DNA of 64,000 bases. It comes from Peronospora farinosa (lineage: Eukaryota; Oomycota; Peronosporomycetes; Peronosporales; Peronosporaceae). Position 1 is the first letter of the stretch. The number at the start of each line of letters is the position of its first letter. The notes below the pieces were generated by a model. It saw only the letters and a list, made by a program, of their open reading frames with translations, did not search any database and was not told where the DNA came from. This document shows, piece after piece, positions 32,624-44,427 of this stretch. The DNA is taken from assembly GCA_947646735.1 (NCBI GenBank), contig CANTFK010000072.1, positions 434,001 through 498,000 of the forward strand. The letters run 5' to 3'. Both the position numbers and the translations under genes were made by a program.

Positions 32624-32893
32624 CGGACCTTGGTATACTTCTTCTTGAGTAGTTTCTGCATCCTCCTCATCGGTGGTTGCTTGGTAGGCTAGATTTTTCC
32701 ATTCAGCGTACCTCCTAGAACCAACTTACACGAATCCTTGGGCCCGGGGAACCCGGTCCTTAGCCAGCCAAATGCCCAGCTTGGTATCCTCGTGTAGGAT
32801 CAGGTCCTTGTCACTCACATTGGTGACCCTCAAGAATTGGCGATATCCATGTCCTTGGATCATCGTAGTCACCCATCTGTCTCCACGGGTCAT

Positions 32894-33616
32894 TTATAAT
32901 TTCGACTGGTCCGACGTAACCCTCTTCAGCGGAACCTCGACATATTTTGTCGCCGGTAAATTCACGTACTGGCCCAATTTTACCTCAGAAATATGGCCAC
33001 TATATAAGGTCTTGCGACCTGTCAGCTGGATTCGAACTTCGTCTGGCAAGCAAATAGTTCCATCCGCCATGTCCAAACGAATTCCAGCTGGCACCATAAA
33101 GTCCATCCCTAGTAGTACATCCTGGCCGGCCATGGACCCGACCCACACATTGAAGAAGTATACTAATACTTATCTTTACTTCGTTCTCCCTTCCGTGGTG
33201 TAAACTGCTTCTCCAATGCCCACGCACTCTTGTTTTTTGCTTGTGTTAATCTGACAGCCTGCCTTACGAGCAAAGGCGATATCTAAAATCGATACCTCGG
33301 CATCAGAATCAAACAGTAGATTCGCACAAATATTGTTAACTTTCCCAGAGGCCTTGGCTTGCTTAAACCACTTTCCTGGGGCATGGTGTTTCCAGTATCC
33401 TCTTGACTCCCCCGGCAATAAATCCAATGTCATCATAGTCTCTCCTCGGGAATAAACGTGAGGTATACATGCATTGGCCACAGCAGCGACAGAATTAATG
33501 CAAAAGCCCGATGTATTTCCAATCAATTCATCCAACTTATTGACCTTCTCCCCGGGGTGTTTTTCCACAAATGCATAAATGCAACAATTAGAACGCTCGG
33601 CTCGTACCAGATTCAA
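32894..33616 (-). pseudogene. Element B aspartic protease remnant
   Basis: The segment 33616-33176 contains ICANLLFDSDAEVSILDIAF, a retropepsin active site with DSG changed to DSD. The segment 33148-32894 contains GQDVLLGMDFMVPAGIRLDM, the conserved C-terminal motif. The two parts are in different frames. Confidence 0.75.
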
Positions 33617-33690
33617 ACCTGGCGAGCGTTCTAATTTAACATCTTCTCCGCGGCCTCAGGAAGCTGCCCCGCGTATTTGGTCGGGTTGTA

Positions 33691-36102
33691 TCACTGTCGA
33701 ATCAAGTTGTAGAACTCTTCCATCGGGCACTTGCCGACGTCATGAACCTTGCCGCAACCGCGACACACAGACAGGCAGTGGTCGGCTGGGTGACCCTTCT
33801 TTCCACAGCACTCGCAAACGAGTCGCTTCCAACATTCCAGATCCACATGCTTCCTAGATCCACAATGAGTACACTTTGTCACGGGTGACCATGGGACCAC
33901 CTTTTGTCCAGGTCCCTCTGCCATGCGTCGACCTCGGTCTGGGTCTGGGTCCTGATGATCCCGGGGGTCATCTGCGTTCCTCGCCCTACCAGTGTAAGGT
34001 TTACTCGCCGCCGCGTAAATTCTTCTGAGGTCACCTTCTCCCTCGGACCCACTGGAGCTGGACCCTTGGTCATTTTCACTTTCAGAAGTGGCTCGGATGA
34101 CTTGGACGGGTCTTCTCAGCTGACTCTTGGTGTGGTCTGGAGTGGTTGGGGCCTTCTGGCGAAACTTGCTGGACCCGAACAAGATCCTTTTTTGACGCGT
34201 CTTCGCTCTCTGACGAGCCAGAAGGACTTCCTCCAGGTCATCTGCATAAAAAAGTCGGAGCAATGTAAGCTGGTCCGCTAATTCTCGATCATCCAAGGTT
34301 TCCACGTAATGGTCCACGTGTTCACGCTTTACACTGGGGGGTCCACCCTTAATATCTAGCTTGGCCCTGATCCCTGCCACGTTCAGACGGTACAAATATT
34401 CCAAGGGTCATCTTTCTGGCGTGATAATATTGTCGGGCCACCGACACCCCCAAGCCGCAAAGTTGTGCTTGGAACTCTCGCAGCAGCAGTTTCCAATCAA
34501 CGCGCACTGTTCGACCTAGCTGTCGATACCAATTATGAGCTGGACCTGTGAGCAGGGACCCAAAAATGAGACACTTCTCGCTGTCTGGTGCCTGGTCTCG
34601 GAGGAAAGCCGTCTTTACCTTAGTGCTCCAGCTTCTGGCACGATCTTCATCGTGGTCCCTTCCGCTAAATTCCTTCAGATCCGACGAGGCCGATACCCTA
34701 ATGTGTGGAACAACAGTAGGGGGTCCTCCTGCCGTAGCCGCGGCCACAGTCGCTCGCGCTGAAATCATCGGGAACGTCAAATCATCTGGATCGTATTCAT
34801 CATGGGTTGACCCCACAGACTCCATGTCCACATCAGGGATATCGCCTAGTGGTCTTAGGCGCTCAATTCGCTGGGAGGACCTGGGATGAACTGGTCCTTG
34901 ACCCTTCGTGGTGTATCCCCTGTCCACTGCATCTTTTGTGGAGCCTTGCTCTTCAAGGAACTTGGTCATCGCCTTATCAAAGTACGACTGGAGGGCGCTA
35001 GGGGAAACTGACTCAGTCTTTGTTTCCTGATCCGTTTTTGCCCCACCAACCTTGGCTCCACTTTGCACCGGGCTTCCGTCTCCTCCTGTGCTTGGCGCTG
35101 GACCCATGGGGTTGCTGTGTCCATATGGCCAGTTTCGCGAATTCGTGCTTCTAACAACGCTGCACCAGCTGGACCCAGTTGCATTCGGTCCACCGTATCC
35201 ATCAGGGCCGACATCATAGATGAGGTGGCTGATTCGTATTGAGACCTTGGTGACGATTCACCGAGTGACGCAGAAGGAGAGCCCACACCAGGATCCACTA
35301 CTCCTCCATCTTGACGAGGTACTTCCTTTGGGAGGAACTCCCCCACTAACGTCTTGAGGTGACCATGCAGGGTCACTAAGGTCTTCTTCAAGGTCTCGAA
35401 CCCGAAATCGAAGAGGGTCTCAGCGGTGAAGTTCCCAGCATCCATCCCAGCTTCATGTAGCATATTCATTACGGCCTTGAGGACCTCCAGGTCTGTGGTC
35501 GTGGTGGGAAGAGCCGTTATCGGACCGTGGACCTGGTCCAGAAGCTTGACCTTGAGCGCCTTCATCACCGGGTCCTTTCGAAGAAACTTCTTCAATTTAT
35601 TCCGATGGTAGGCTTCTTCCAAATTTTCTTCTGTCCAGTCCTTGCTAGCCACGCCTTGGCTCTCTCCCGACTCGTCCTTCGTGTCTCCGCCTCTCGGTGC
35701 CTTCAACTTGGTATGTTTCTGCTTTTTTTGCTTGTTCTTGGGCACCTTTGGCTCTTGAGTGGTAGGTTGGGAGACTTTTTTCGGGGTCCCTTGTTTTTTA
35801 GCTTTCGCTGTCAAACTTGGGACCCCTGGACCATAATATTTATTATGGCCCATGTTGTCTTCTTCAACGAAGACATAAGGGAGAGGACTTTGTGGTTTTT
35901 CTTCATATTCCACCTTGACCTCAATAGCAGAGCTCCTTCCCGGGCTCTGCAGGTCCTCCGATCCTTCTTCCCTCTTGATCACTGGCGATCCGGTTTCCAG
36001 TGTCTTGGTTGTCCCTTGGTCTATCTTGACCGATGTCTTTTCTTCTTCGTGGGACTCACGGTGAAATCCCGCGTCTTCCGAAGATCCGGGCACGCGCACC
36101 AT
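33691..36102 (-). pseudogene. Element B gag (three frames)
   Basis: The ATG at 36100-36102 directly abuts the 5' LTR. The segment 36102-34966 encodes the N-terminal domain shared with the TR-GAG elements. The segment 35107-34349 encodes the canonical retrotransposon Gag core (FGSLLTGPAHNWYRQLG, LLREFQAQLCG). The segment 34404-33691 encodes an acidic linker and three Cys/His clusters: CTHCGSRKHVDLEC, CECCGKKGHPADHC and CRGCGKVHDVGKC. Two frame changes separate the pieces. Gag normally assembles the particle and packages RNA. Confidence 0.8.
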
Positions 36103-37367
36103 TGTGGTGGAGTGGATTCTCAAACGACGTGAGAGAACCACAAACACACACAGCGCCGGGCTGCCGACTTACGGAGGGGGTACCCCGATACCGTGTCGTG
36201 TTAACATTGGGTCTTACCTTGTGTACCCGCCGGCTTGGCTGGTCTTGCTCCTCGGTTGACGCAGAAGACTTAAAGACTTGGTATGTGTATAAGACTTGGA
36301 CTTGGTGGTCCTCGAGTGGATATGCTTCACTCGGGACCGGGTTTCTTCGACTCGATCGACTAAGTCGAGAGCAATGCACCTGGTACTATGTACCCCTTTG
36401 GTGGATGACTGTTCTTGGTCCTTGGACCCCTTTGTGTTCTTCCCCGTAGGGAAATCGCTTCCTGTAGCGGGTGTTGGATGTTTTTTGACACCTCAGGCCA
36501 GCTATTCTGAGGTTCAACCTGCGCAGCTTGAGCCGTCTACCACCTTCTGGACGTCGGGGGGCCAAAGGGTATCCCGCCCGGAAGAGGTGAAGCGACGGAG
36601 AAGCTTAGGAGGGGCGCTTAAAGCTGCCACGTGTAATGCAAATTCGAGTGTGTTTATTCATCTTATACCTTGTATGCTTTTCTTGCCTAACCCTAACCCT
36701 TTGATCTGGATAGTGCCGCGTGCCGACTCTTGGAGGAAGAACTGGCTCCTTGGTACCCTGTACTTTCTGTAATCTTCGATATTCTGTGTACCGGTTCTGC
36801 ACCCTCGGACATTGGGCCCTGGTACCCCTGGGCCTCGGTACCCCTGGGCCCGGTACCCCGGTACCCCGGTACCCCTGGGCCCCGGTACCACTGTTACCTG
36901 GGGTCCACCTGTCACCTGGGGTCCACTGTCCACCTGGGTCCACCGGTCACCTGGGTCCACCAGTTGCCTGGGGTCCACTGGTCACCTGGGTAAACCTGTC
37001 ACCTGAGGTCCACCGGTCACCTGGGTCCACCTGTCACCTGGGGTCCACCGGTCACCTGGGTCCACCTGTTGCCTGGGGTCTACTGGTCACCTGGGTCAAC
37101 CTGTCACCTGAGGTCCACCGGTCACCTGGGTCCACCTGTTGTCTGGGACCCACCTGTTACCTGGGGTCAACCTAAGCTGCCCTAGCAGCACTGGTCCTTT
37201 AGTCTGTAGTGTAGGACATCCTAGTACCTTCTCCGAACTCGGGACCTTGAACCAGTTCGGGGCCCTGGTCACTCCCTGTCACTCATTCAAGAGAGTGACC
37301 GAGATCTTTCACGCCAGTTATTATAATAACTACGAAGGGCCCCCCATTTCTCTGGCACTTCTCCACA
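36103..37367 (-). repeat. Element B 5' LTR
   Basis: It runs from TGTGGTGGAGTGGATTC to GGCACTTCTCCACA. The minisatellite of CACCTGGGGTCCAC-type units lies at about 36893-37168 and is shorter than in the 3' LTR. CCTAACCCTAACCC near 36690 looks telomere-like but is only two units. Confidence 0.9.
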
Positions 37368-37694
37368 TTGACCTTGGTCTTCCAAGAATCGATCAATTTG
37401 ACGCTATCGCAATATCCACCTCGCGAAACCAGCGATTAAGGGGGAGACGATCCGGACCATCACCAGAGTACGTTGACGTCTCCATCTTGATAGCGTCATG
37501 GTGCGAAGTGCGCGAGGGAGTACAGCGACGTCATAATAGTTTCACGAGACACCGCCGCGAGGCGATGTAGTGCCTGCCACTCCACCGAGGTGAGATGTGG
37601 AAAATCAGAATGCTCCAGCGAGACCGCTGGAGCCACCGAAGACTCGTCCATGTTCATCTCGAATCTGGTCATTGAAAGGACTACTAAGTGCTAC
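37368..37694 (-). pseudogene. Gypsy-2 gag start and leader
   Basis: On the minus strand this continues Gypsy-2 gag upstream of the element B insertion ([13 protein letters not shown] next to TTGA at 37368-37371). It leads back to AGTCCTTTCAATGACC and the split primer-binding site. The reading frame is short and degraded. Confidence 0.6.
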
Positions 37695-38958
37695 TGTGGT
37701 GGAGTGGGTTCTCAAAATTGTATGATGAGACCCCAAACCACTCACTGTGCCGGACTGCCGACTGTCGGAGGGGGTACCCCGATGCCGCGTATGAACCTTC
37801 TCTCACCTTGTGTACCCGTCGGCTGGAGGGTTGCACTCTTTGGAGGACTTGGTGACGATGTAGATGTCTGCCTTGAGGGAGGTAGACCTGGGGGGGCCTC
37901 GAGTGGATATGCTTCACTCGGTGGGCCGGTAGGTGGCCACTCGATCGACCTTGTCGAGAGTGGACTTAGAGCCAAATTCTTCAGGGGCGCTTGTCGTCCC
38001 TGGCCTTTTCCTTCTGTTTCAGGGGTATCAACCACCTGACCTTTACGTTGCTCCCGGACCTTGAGGTGAGGGAGACCGCTTCCGATAGCGGGTCTTGGGG
38101 GGGGTGTTGCTACTCGAACGAGCTCACAGGCCAAATATATCCTGGAGCTCTATTCGCCCTTGAACTTCGCTACACAACTGTCTTCGACGGGGGGCCAAAA
38201 TATATCCCTTCCCGGAACAGTGAGTAGCTTAGAACAAGTCCTTCTTGGGTGGCGGAGTCGTGCCACGTAGATCGCAAATTGAGTAGTATTTAATATAGTC
38301 CTATCCTTTTACCTCCTTTACTCTATCCTTGCCTGAAGCTCTGATTCCTTGCGTCGACTGGTCTGATCCTTGTATTAACTGGTCAGGAGTGGCTGAACCC
38401 CGAGGGGCCGAGGTCGACCAATGAGGGACCCAGGTCGACCAATGAGGGACCCAGGTCTACCAGCGAGGGACCGGGTCGACCAATGAGGGACCCAGGTCTA
38501 CCAACGAGGGACCGGGTCTACCAACGAGGGACCGGGTCGACCAATGAGGGACCCAAGTCTACCGACGAGGGACCGGGTCGACCAATGAGGGACCGGGTCT
38601 ACCAATGAGGGACCGGGTCGACCGATGAGAGACTGGGTCTACCGACGAGGGGCCGAGGTCTACCGATGAGGGACCCAGGTCTACCGATGAGGGACCTGTT
38701 CGACCAATGATGGACCGGGTCGACCAATGAGGGCCATGGTCGACTCCCTTCGGTACCGGTTAAACAGTACCCTGGTAATGACCTCTCCTTTGTTTGTCTT
38801 CCAAATTCTCAGCCAACGGTCGCTTCACTCCGAGGTTCCCATTATCTCCGGTCCCTTCTCTCGAGTGCGTGGTCCCTTCTCCCTAGTCCACGGCCCTTTG
38901 TCCCTTCAATCCAACTGGACCCTAGATTCTTCACAATTTAGGAAACCACTTCACCACA
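37695..38958 (-). repeat. TR-GAG-2 3' LTR
   Basis: It has TGTGGTGGAGTG...CACTTCACCACA tips. The minisatellite of ~20-bp GGTC(G/T)ACC(A/G)A(T/C)GAGGGACC units lies at about 38400-38735. Confidence 0.9.
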
Positions 38959-40648
38959 GCCGCCCCTTGCACTTGCTCAGCCGTACAGCGGTTTGAGCAC
39001 GCGCATGTATTCCCTCGTCAATCACGTAGGGTTTTCTGCTTGCTCTTTCTTAGGTAGTCCGTGGCCAACCTGGGTCACTCCAGCTTGGTTTCAGTCTTCG
39101 ATACATTGAGCTAAATTCTTGAAGGACCCAGGTCTACCAACGAGGGACCGGGTATACCGATGAGGGACCGGGTCTACCGACGAGGGGTCGAGGTCGACCG
39201 ACGAGGGACTTAGGTCTACCAATGAGGGACCGGGTCTATCGACGAGGGGCCGAGGTCGACCGGCGAGGGACCATGACCAACCATCCAAGGAGTTTTCTAT
39301 TGGCTGAAAATTCAACCAATCAGAAACCTGAAATTTTGTTGGTCGTCCACGCGTCACCGTTTCGTGAGCTCGCTGTTCCTGCTTCGCGCCCCTGGTCTTC
39401 CTCCTGCTACACTCGCGTTTGGGTGTGCCCGCGGTACTTGGCGTTCATTCAAAATCTTGCCATCGCTGCGTCGAAGAGGGTCTGCAGATCGCCTACCGGG
39501 TAGGTAGGCCCTTCCCCCCCCAGCGTCTTCGTCACGGGGCAGAGCAAATTCCAACTTTTTTACTTGCTGATTTTCCATTGGCTAAAAATCGGAATGATTT
39601 TCATTCTTGCCACGCGTCGCCGTTCCGAGACCACGTGGTTCCTGTTCCGCGCTGCGCGCTCGGGCCTGGAGCAGCGCCGCTCCAGTAGGGCCTAGGGGCA
39701 TCCTAGTGACCGACCCAGTCGAGGACGATTCTGGGGAACATGTTGCTGCTGCTATTTGGCCGCTTGACGTCAGGTGTTGGGATGGGCCTTAATTCGCCCC
39801 TGGGTGACCGGCGGCTCCGGACATGTGAGGATCCACCGTGATGTCTTGAAGCGTCATCTGGCTGTCCTTGGACCGTGTTTGTGTGGGTGTCACCAGAGGT
39901 GGGTGTTCCGTTGCTGGCGTGGTACCCACCAGGATCGACAGACGCTTGTGCATATGTTCTAACGCTTTTGTGATTCTGTCGAATCCCAGGGATAGCAGGT
40001 CATCCGGGTCGAGCCGCCCTGCGACCATGTTCGCTTCACGAAGCATGGTGACCAGCGCTGTGATCGCGTCCGTGACGGAGTGCAGCCGTGGCAGGGTCGA
40101 CACCGGCCCAGTGAGTTGACCCAGCTGCCGGATCTCCAGGATCTTTGCGAAGGGGTCGCTCTCCAGGAACGCGTTCAGCTTGCGTTGGTGATAGGTCCTC
40201 GTGACATCAGCGTCTGTCCATGACGCCAGTCCTGCCTTCTCGGGGCCTATCGACTTGGTGTTTCCGGGTGCCTTCATCCGGAACTTCGTCGGCTTGGACT
40301 GCGCGATCTTGCTTTGTTGTTTTTTCGGGGACCTTAGCCTCTCGGTTTTCACCGTCGGCTGATGGTCCTCTGGATCATGATAGGCGTCATGACCCAAGGT
40401 GTCCTCTACAAGGACATAGGGAGGGTATTTAGGTTTTTCTTCAATGAATTCAACCTCGACCATGTTGACCGGCCCCTCCCAAGGCCCGGTCGGTCCTTCG
40501 ATCCTTTGTTTGTTTCTTCTTGAGTCACTGGCGATCGGTCTTCCAGCGACTCTTCGGTCTTGTGCTCCTTCTTGACTTGAACATCTTTATCGTCTTGGGA
40601 CTCGCGGTGAAATCCCGCGTCTTCCGAAGATCCGGGCACGCGCACCAT
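38959..40648 (-). pseudogene. TR-GAG-2 interior with Gag N-terminal fragment
   Basis: Gag starts at the ATG (minus strand, 40646-40648) abutting the LTR, shifts frame near 40465-40490, and continues to a stop at 39789. The frame break sits at the same place as in TR-GAG-1. Differences from the other copy are few (for example VEVEF for VKVEF). Confidence 0.75.
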
Positions 40649-41913
40649 TGTGGTGGAGTGGGTTCTCAAAATTGTATGATGAGACCCCAAACCACTCACT
40701 GTGCCGGACTGCCGACTGTCGGAGGGGGTACCCCGATGCCGCGTATGAACCTTCTCTCACCTTGTGTACCCGTCGGCTGGAGGGTTGCACTCTTTGGAGG
40801 ACTTGGTGACGATGTAGATGTCTGCCTTGAGGGAGGTAGACCTGGGGGGGCCTCGAGTGGATATGCTTCACTCGGTGGGCCGGTAGGTGGCCACTCGATC
40901 GACCTTGTCGAGAGTGGACTTAGAGCCAAATTCTTCAGGGGCGCTTGTCGTCCCTGGCCTTTTCCTTCTGTTTCAGGGGTATCAACCACCTGACCTTTAC
41001 GTTGCTCCCGGACCTTGAGGTGAGGGAGACCGCTTCCGATAGCGGGTCTTGGGGGGGGGTGTTGCTACTCGAACGAGCTCACAGGCCAAATATATCCTGG
41101 AGCTCTATTCGCCCTTGAACTTCGCTACACAACTGTCTTCGACGGGGGGCCAAAATATATCCCTTCCCGGAACAGTGAGTAGCTTAGAACAAGTCCTTCT
41201 TGGGTGGCGGAGTCGTGCCACGTAGATCGCAAATTGAGTAGTATTTAATATAGTCCTATCCTTTTACCTCCTTTACTCTATCCTTGCCTGAAGCTCTGAT
41301 TCCTTGCGTCGACTGGTCTGATCCTTGTATTAACTGGTCAGGAGTGGCTGAACCCCGAGGGGCCGAGGTCGACCAATGAGGGACCCAGGTCGACCAATGA
41401 GGGACCCAGGTCTACCAGCGAGGGACCGGGTCGACCAATGAGGGACCCAGGTCTACCAACGAGGGACCGGGTCGACCGATGAGGGACCGGGTCGACCAAT
41501 GAGGGACCCAAGTCTACCGACGAGGGACCGGGTCGACCAATGAGGGACCGGGTCTACCAATGAGGGACCGGGTCGACCGATGAGAGACTGGGTCTACCGA
41601 CGAGGGACCGAGGTCTACCGATGAGGGACCCAGGTCTACCGATGAGGGACCTGTTCGACCAATGATGGACCGGGTCGACCAATGAGGGCCATGGTCGACT
41701 CCCTTCGGTACCGGTTAAACAGTACCCTGGTAATGACCTCTCCTTTGTTTGTCTTCCAAATTCTCAGCCAACGGTCGCTTCACTCCGAGGTTCCCATTAT
41801 CTCCGGTCCCTTCTCTCGAGTGCGTGGTCCCTTCTCCCTAGTCCACGGCCCTTTGTTCCTTCAATCCAACTGGACCCTAGATTCTTCCCAATTTAGGAAA
41901 CCACTTCACCACA
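40649..41913 (-). repeat. TR-GAG-2 5' LTR
   Basis: It is near identical to 37695-38958, with the minisatellite at about 41360-41690. It is bounded on the right by CTAC and then CAAG, which belongs to Gypsy-2. Confidence 0.9.
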
Positions 41914-41921
41914 CTACCAAG

Positions 41922-42239
41922 TGTAAATGGCTAAGAACCCGTAACCGTCTTACAATAAAAGGGCGTTGAGGAAGCGCTCTTAATCAACTCGTAAATATAA
42001 CTCTGTTTTATTTTTGTTTTGTTTTAATTCGCAGGAAGTGCGAATATCTTCCCTAGCTCATGGGAACCACTCAATATGAAAGTCAATTTATTATTGGTTA
42101 ATTATTGGATCTGGCACCCCAATAATAAATCAATAATAAAATGACGCGCAGTATCCGCTAATCGGATACTGCCCTATGCCTACTTATGTAATAATGTATT
42201 ATCCCTATAACTACTCATGTAACAGGTCGCCCTATTACA
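41922..42239 (-). repeat. Gypsy-2 5' LTR
   Basis: It runs from TGTAAATGGC to CCCTATTACA and pairs with 12926-13242. On the minus strand it is followed by CTTGGTAG (41914-41921), the first half of the primer-binding site; the rest (CACTTAGTAG) is beyond TR-GAG-2 at 37690 and below. Confidence 0.85.
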
Positions 42240-42960
42240 TAAGAAGCGTGATCGCATACGATTAACCTGATTAGGCGGTGCAAACACGCAATTAACACAC
42301 GATGTTAATTGCCTTTTATGCATATTCCACGAGGGAAATGCGGCATTTACAGAGACATCGCTCGTTAGAGCCCACTCTCTAGCTCTTCCACCTAGTTAAA
42401 AAATGGCCAGGCCAACCCGTTGCTTCTCTGACACGAGCATGGCGGCATCCTTTGCCGTTTCAACCTCTCGTATCCAGAGAAGATTTTTTCCTTCCTTCCC
42501 CTCAAAGGTTTTTAAGTTTAAAACGAGTGGGCGAGCCTTTTGCTCTGCATCGGGCACAGGTACCGGGATATACTGTGTAGGCGCGTCTGACGCTTCCTGG
42601 TCGTGGACCTGCCCGAGTAGCGTTGCCTCATAACGCATTAAGGCCTCAAGGCGAGCATTGAGGACTTCCGGGCTTATAGAACCGATACTGATAGCATAAG
42701 GTATTACTAATACCTTATAGTATCACTTATATATAATACCCTTTTAAAAAGGGTTAGTATTAAGAATACATGATATGCAATATAGAAACCGTGATGTACT
42801 TTCGGTATGATATTCCAACCGTCATGTAACCCCGTTACACGTGGGGTACGCCATACCCACTCATACCCATCATGTTTGCCGCCGTACCCAATTAACCGTC
42901 CCATACCCAATTAACCGTCCCATACCCAATTAACCGTCCCATACCCATGACTTAGACGAT
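42240..42960 (-). pseudogene. Gag fragment and decayed repeats of an older Gypsy element
   Basis: The segment 42638-42396 reads [20 protein letters not shown] and [10 protein letters not shown], the N-terminal side of a Gypsy Gag core of the Gypsy-1 type. It is cut off there. A perfect 21-bp palindrome, TAAGGTATTACTAATACCTTA, lies at 42697-42717. Three 19-bp tandem units (TACCCAATTAACCGTCCCA) fill 42885-42941. Together with 12752-12925 this may be the host element into which Gypsy-2 inserted. Confidence 0.55.
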
Positions 42961-44427
42961 AAAACTTGGCGAACATATGGAAATGTTCTATTTACAAATG
43001 TCGCGATTTGATTGCAAGAAAGGTAGGTCGCTGATGACATGCGGCTTGAAGAAGTAAGGAAGCCACTACCCACCTATATACCAATGGGTATGGGTAGAAG
43101 CTGTCCACTTCCCAGCCATATACTTATGGTTATGGGTCGGTAAGAGGGTATGGTACCCATGTAGATCCTTAAATTCGTGTTTAGAAACTAGTGAGCCATT
43201 TGCATTTTCACCAAGGCATGACATATAAACGAGCCGCCATCGTCGTTTCCTATATTTTTCAGTGCATAAATCGCGCGATTTCTTCGCTTCGTCAATTCGT
43301 TTTAATGTGCATCTCACCCCCGCGCAGGAGGTTCGAGTGACCGTTGTTATTAGTGACCGTTGTTATCAGTGACCGTTTTGTTGTTGTTAAATTTTATACG
43401 AGTACGGTAGTACCTTTGTTCAGTTTGCCGGCGTTGGCTGCCTCCACTTCCTGGGGTGGGCGTCTCTTGAATCACAATCTCGAGATGGTTGATCGATTAG
43501 GAGAAAAAGCCGGCGGCACAGCGTAAACATGGCTTTTTACCTTGGGATGTACCAAGTGGCTGCATTGCTTTTGCTACTTGTGGCAGCATTCCACACCAAA
43601 CCAGTACTGATAATATGCAATGAAGCAACTCATCATCTGTTCAGACAGCTTGTCCTTGTCGCTTCACTGTAGCGTGACAGCTTGGTGCTCGGATCAAACG
43701 ATGTGCAAATCATGCAGCACTGATTGCGGCCAGTGCATTTTTAGCAAGAAATGGACGTAATAATGATGATCAGTCTGTCTATTAGATCCTTATAATTGAT
43801 AAAATAACCCTGAAAGCCGTCACCGTAGAGACAAGTCCCGTACAACCACCGGACTCGAGCGTAATCGGCCTTGCTAACCGGAATCTGGCGTTGCTAATCA
43901 GGCTTAGGATCTACCAGACATCCTGCAACCACTAAAGGTTTGGTAAACACGTCTGCACCTCTCTCTTATGATTGTTTAAAATATGTCTGTTAAGAAATCG
44001 TCTGACCTATCAGCTACCTGAAGTAACGTTACGACTGATATCAACTCTCTACGGACATAATCTTAAGAGCACGTTGAATTTAATGCCCTAAATTTCTAAA
44101 AAATATATATAATAGATTACCGACCAGCTTTTTAGTCGGTAGGGTGCATAAAAAGCATGAGTTACCCATTATATATTTTTAATTTGTTGACAATTCCACT
44201 CTTCAAAATGCCCATTTTTGGCAGAGGAGGTACACGAAAGTAACAATATGGAGTAAACTGCGAGTGGAAAGAAGACTTGGGGGTCACAAAACGAGCTTCC
44301 TTCCGCCCCCGCAGCTGCCCCTCGTACGTGTGCAGTAGTCATAGTAGTCATAGTAGTCATAGTAGCTCTCCCTGGACCTATTTTTTATGACACTAATTCT
44401 ATCTCGCTATTATCCTTTACAGTCTAA
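42961..44427. other. Gene-free stretch with short tandem repeats
   Basis: I see no convincing gene. TGGGTATGGGTA-like motifs recur at 43080-43160. GTGACCGTTGTTAT repeats about three times at 43336-43386. A TAGTAGTCA microsatellite lies at 44335-44367, just before the bHLH gene. The last ~100 bp presumably contain that gene's promoter. Confidence 0.5.

Larger units (their letters stand above)
19812..37367 (-). mobile_element. Element B: ~13 kb Ty3/Gypsy element with dual RNase H, chromodomain and antisense gene
   Basis: LTRs 19812-21101 and 36103-37367 are flanked by a 4-bp duplication, TTGA (19808-19811 and 37368-37371). On the minus strand: gag, protease, repeat-rich linker, RT, Gypsy RNase H, a second archaeal-type RNase H, integrase with chromodomain, then an oppositely oriented gene next to the 3' LTR. 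A 4.5 kb gag-only element interrupts integrase. Dual RNase H has been reported for an oomycete Gypsy lineage, so I place it there provisionally. Frameshifts occur in most domains. The two LTRs differ mainly in minisatellite copy number, so the insertion looks fairly young. Confidence 0.85.
37695..41913 (-). mobile_element. TR-GAG-2: second gag-only LTR element, inserted in the primer-binding site of Gypsy-2
   Basis: LTRs 37695-38958 and 40649-41913 enclose 1690 bp that are almost identical to the TR-GAG-1 interior. CTAC duplicates at 37691-37694 and 41914-41917. There are no enzyme domains. Its LTRs resemble each other more than they resemble those of TR-GAG-1, as expected for two separate insertions of related masters. 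Confidence 0.88.
12926..42239 (-). mobile_element. Gypsy-2: Ty3/Gypsy element interrupted by nested insertions
   Basis: On the minus strand: 5' LTR 41922-42239, primer-binding site split by TR-GAG-2, gag start 37694-37368, a large insertion (element B), gag remainder 19811-19116, protease, linker, RT, RNase H, integrase with partial chromodomain, an antisense gene, 3' LTR 12926-13242. The gag frame resumes correctly across element B, so both halves belong to one element. LTRs differ at roughly two dozen of 318 positions by eye, so it is older than its inserts. The flanks (CACTT and TAAGA) do not match as a TSD, suggesting terminal rearrangement. Confidence 0.8.
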
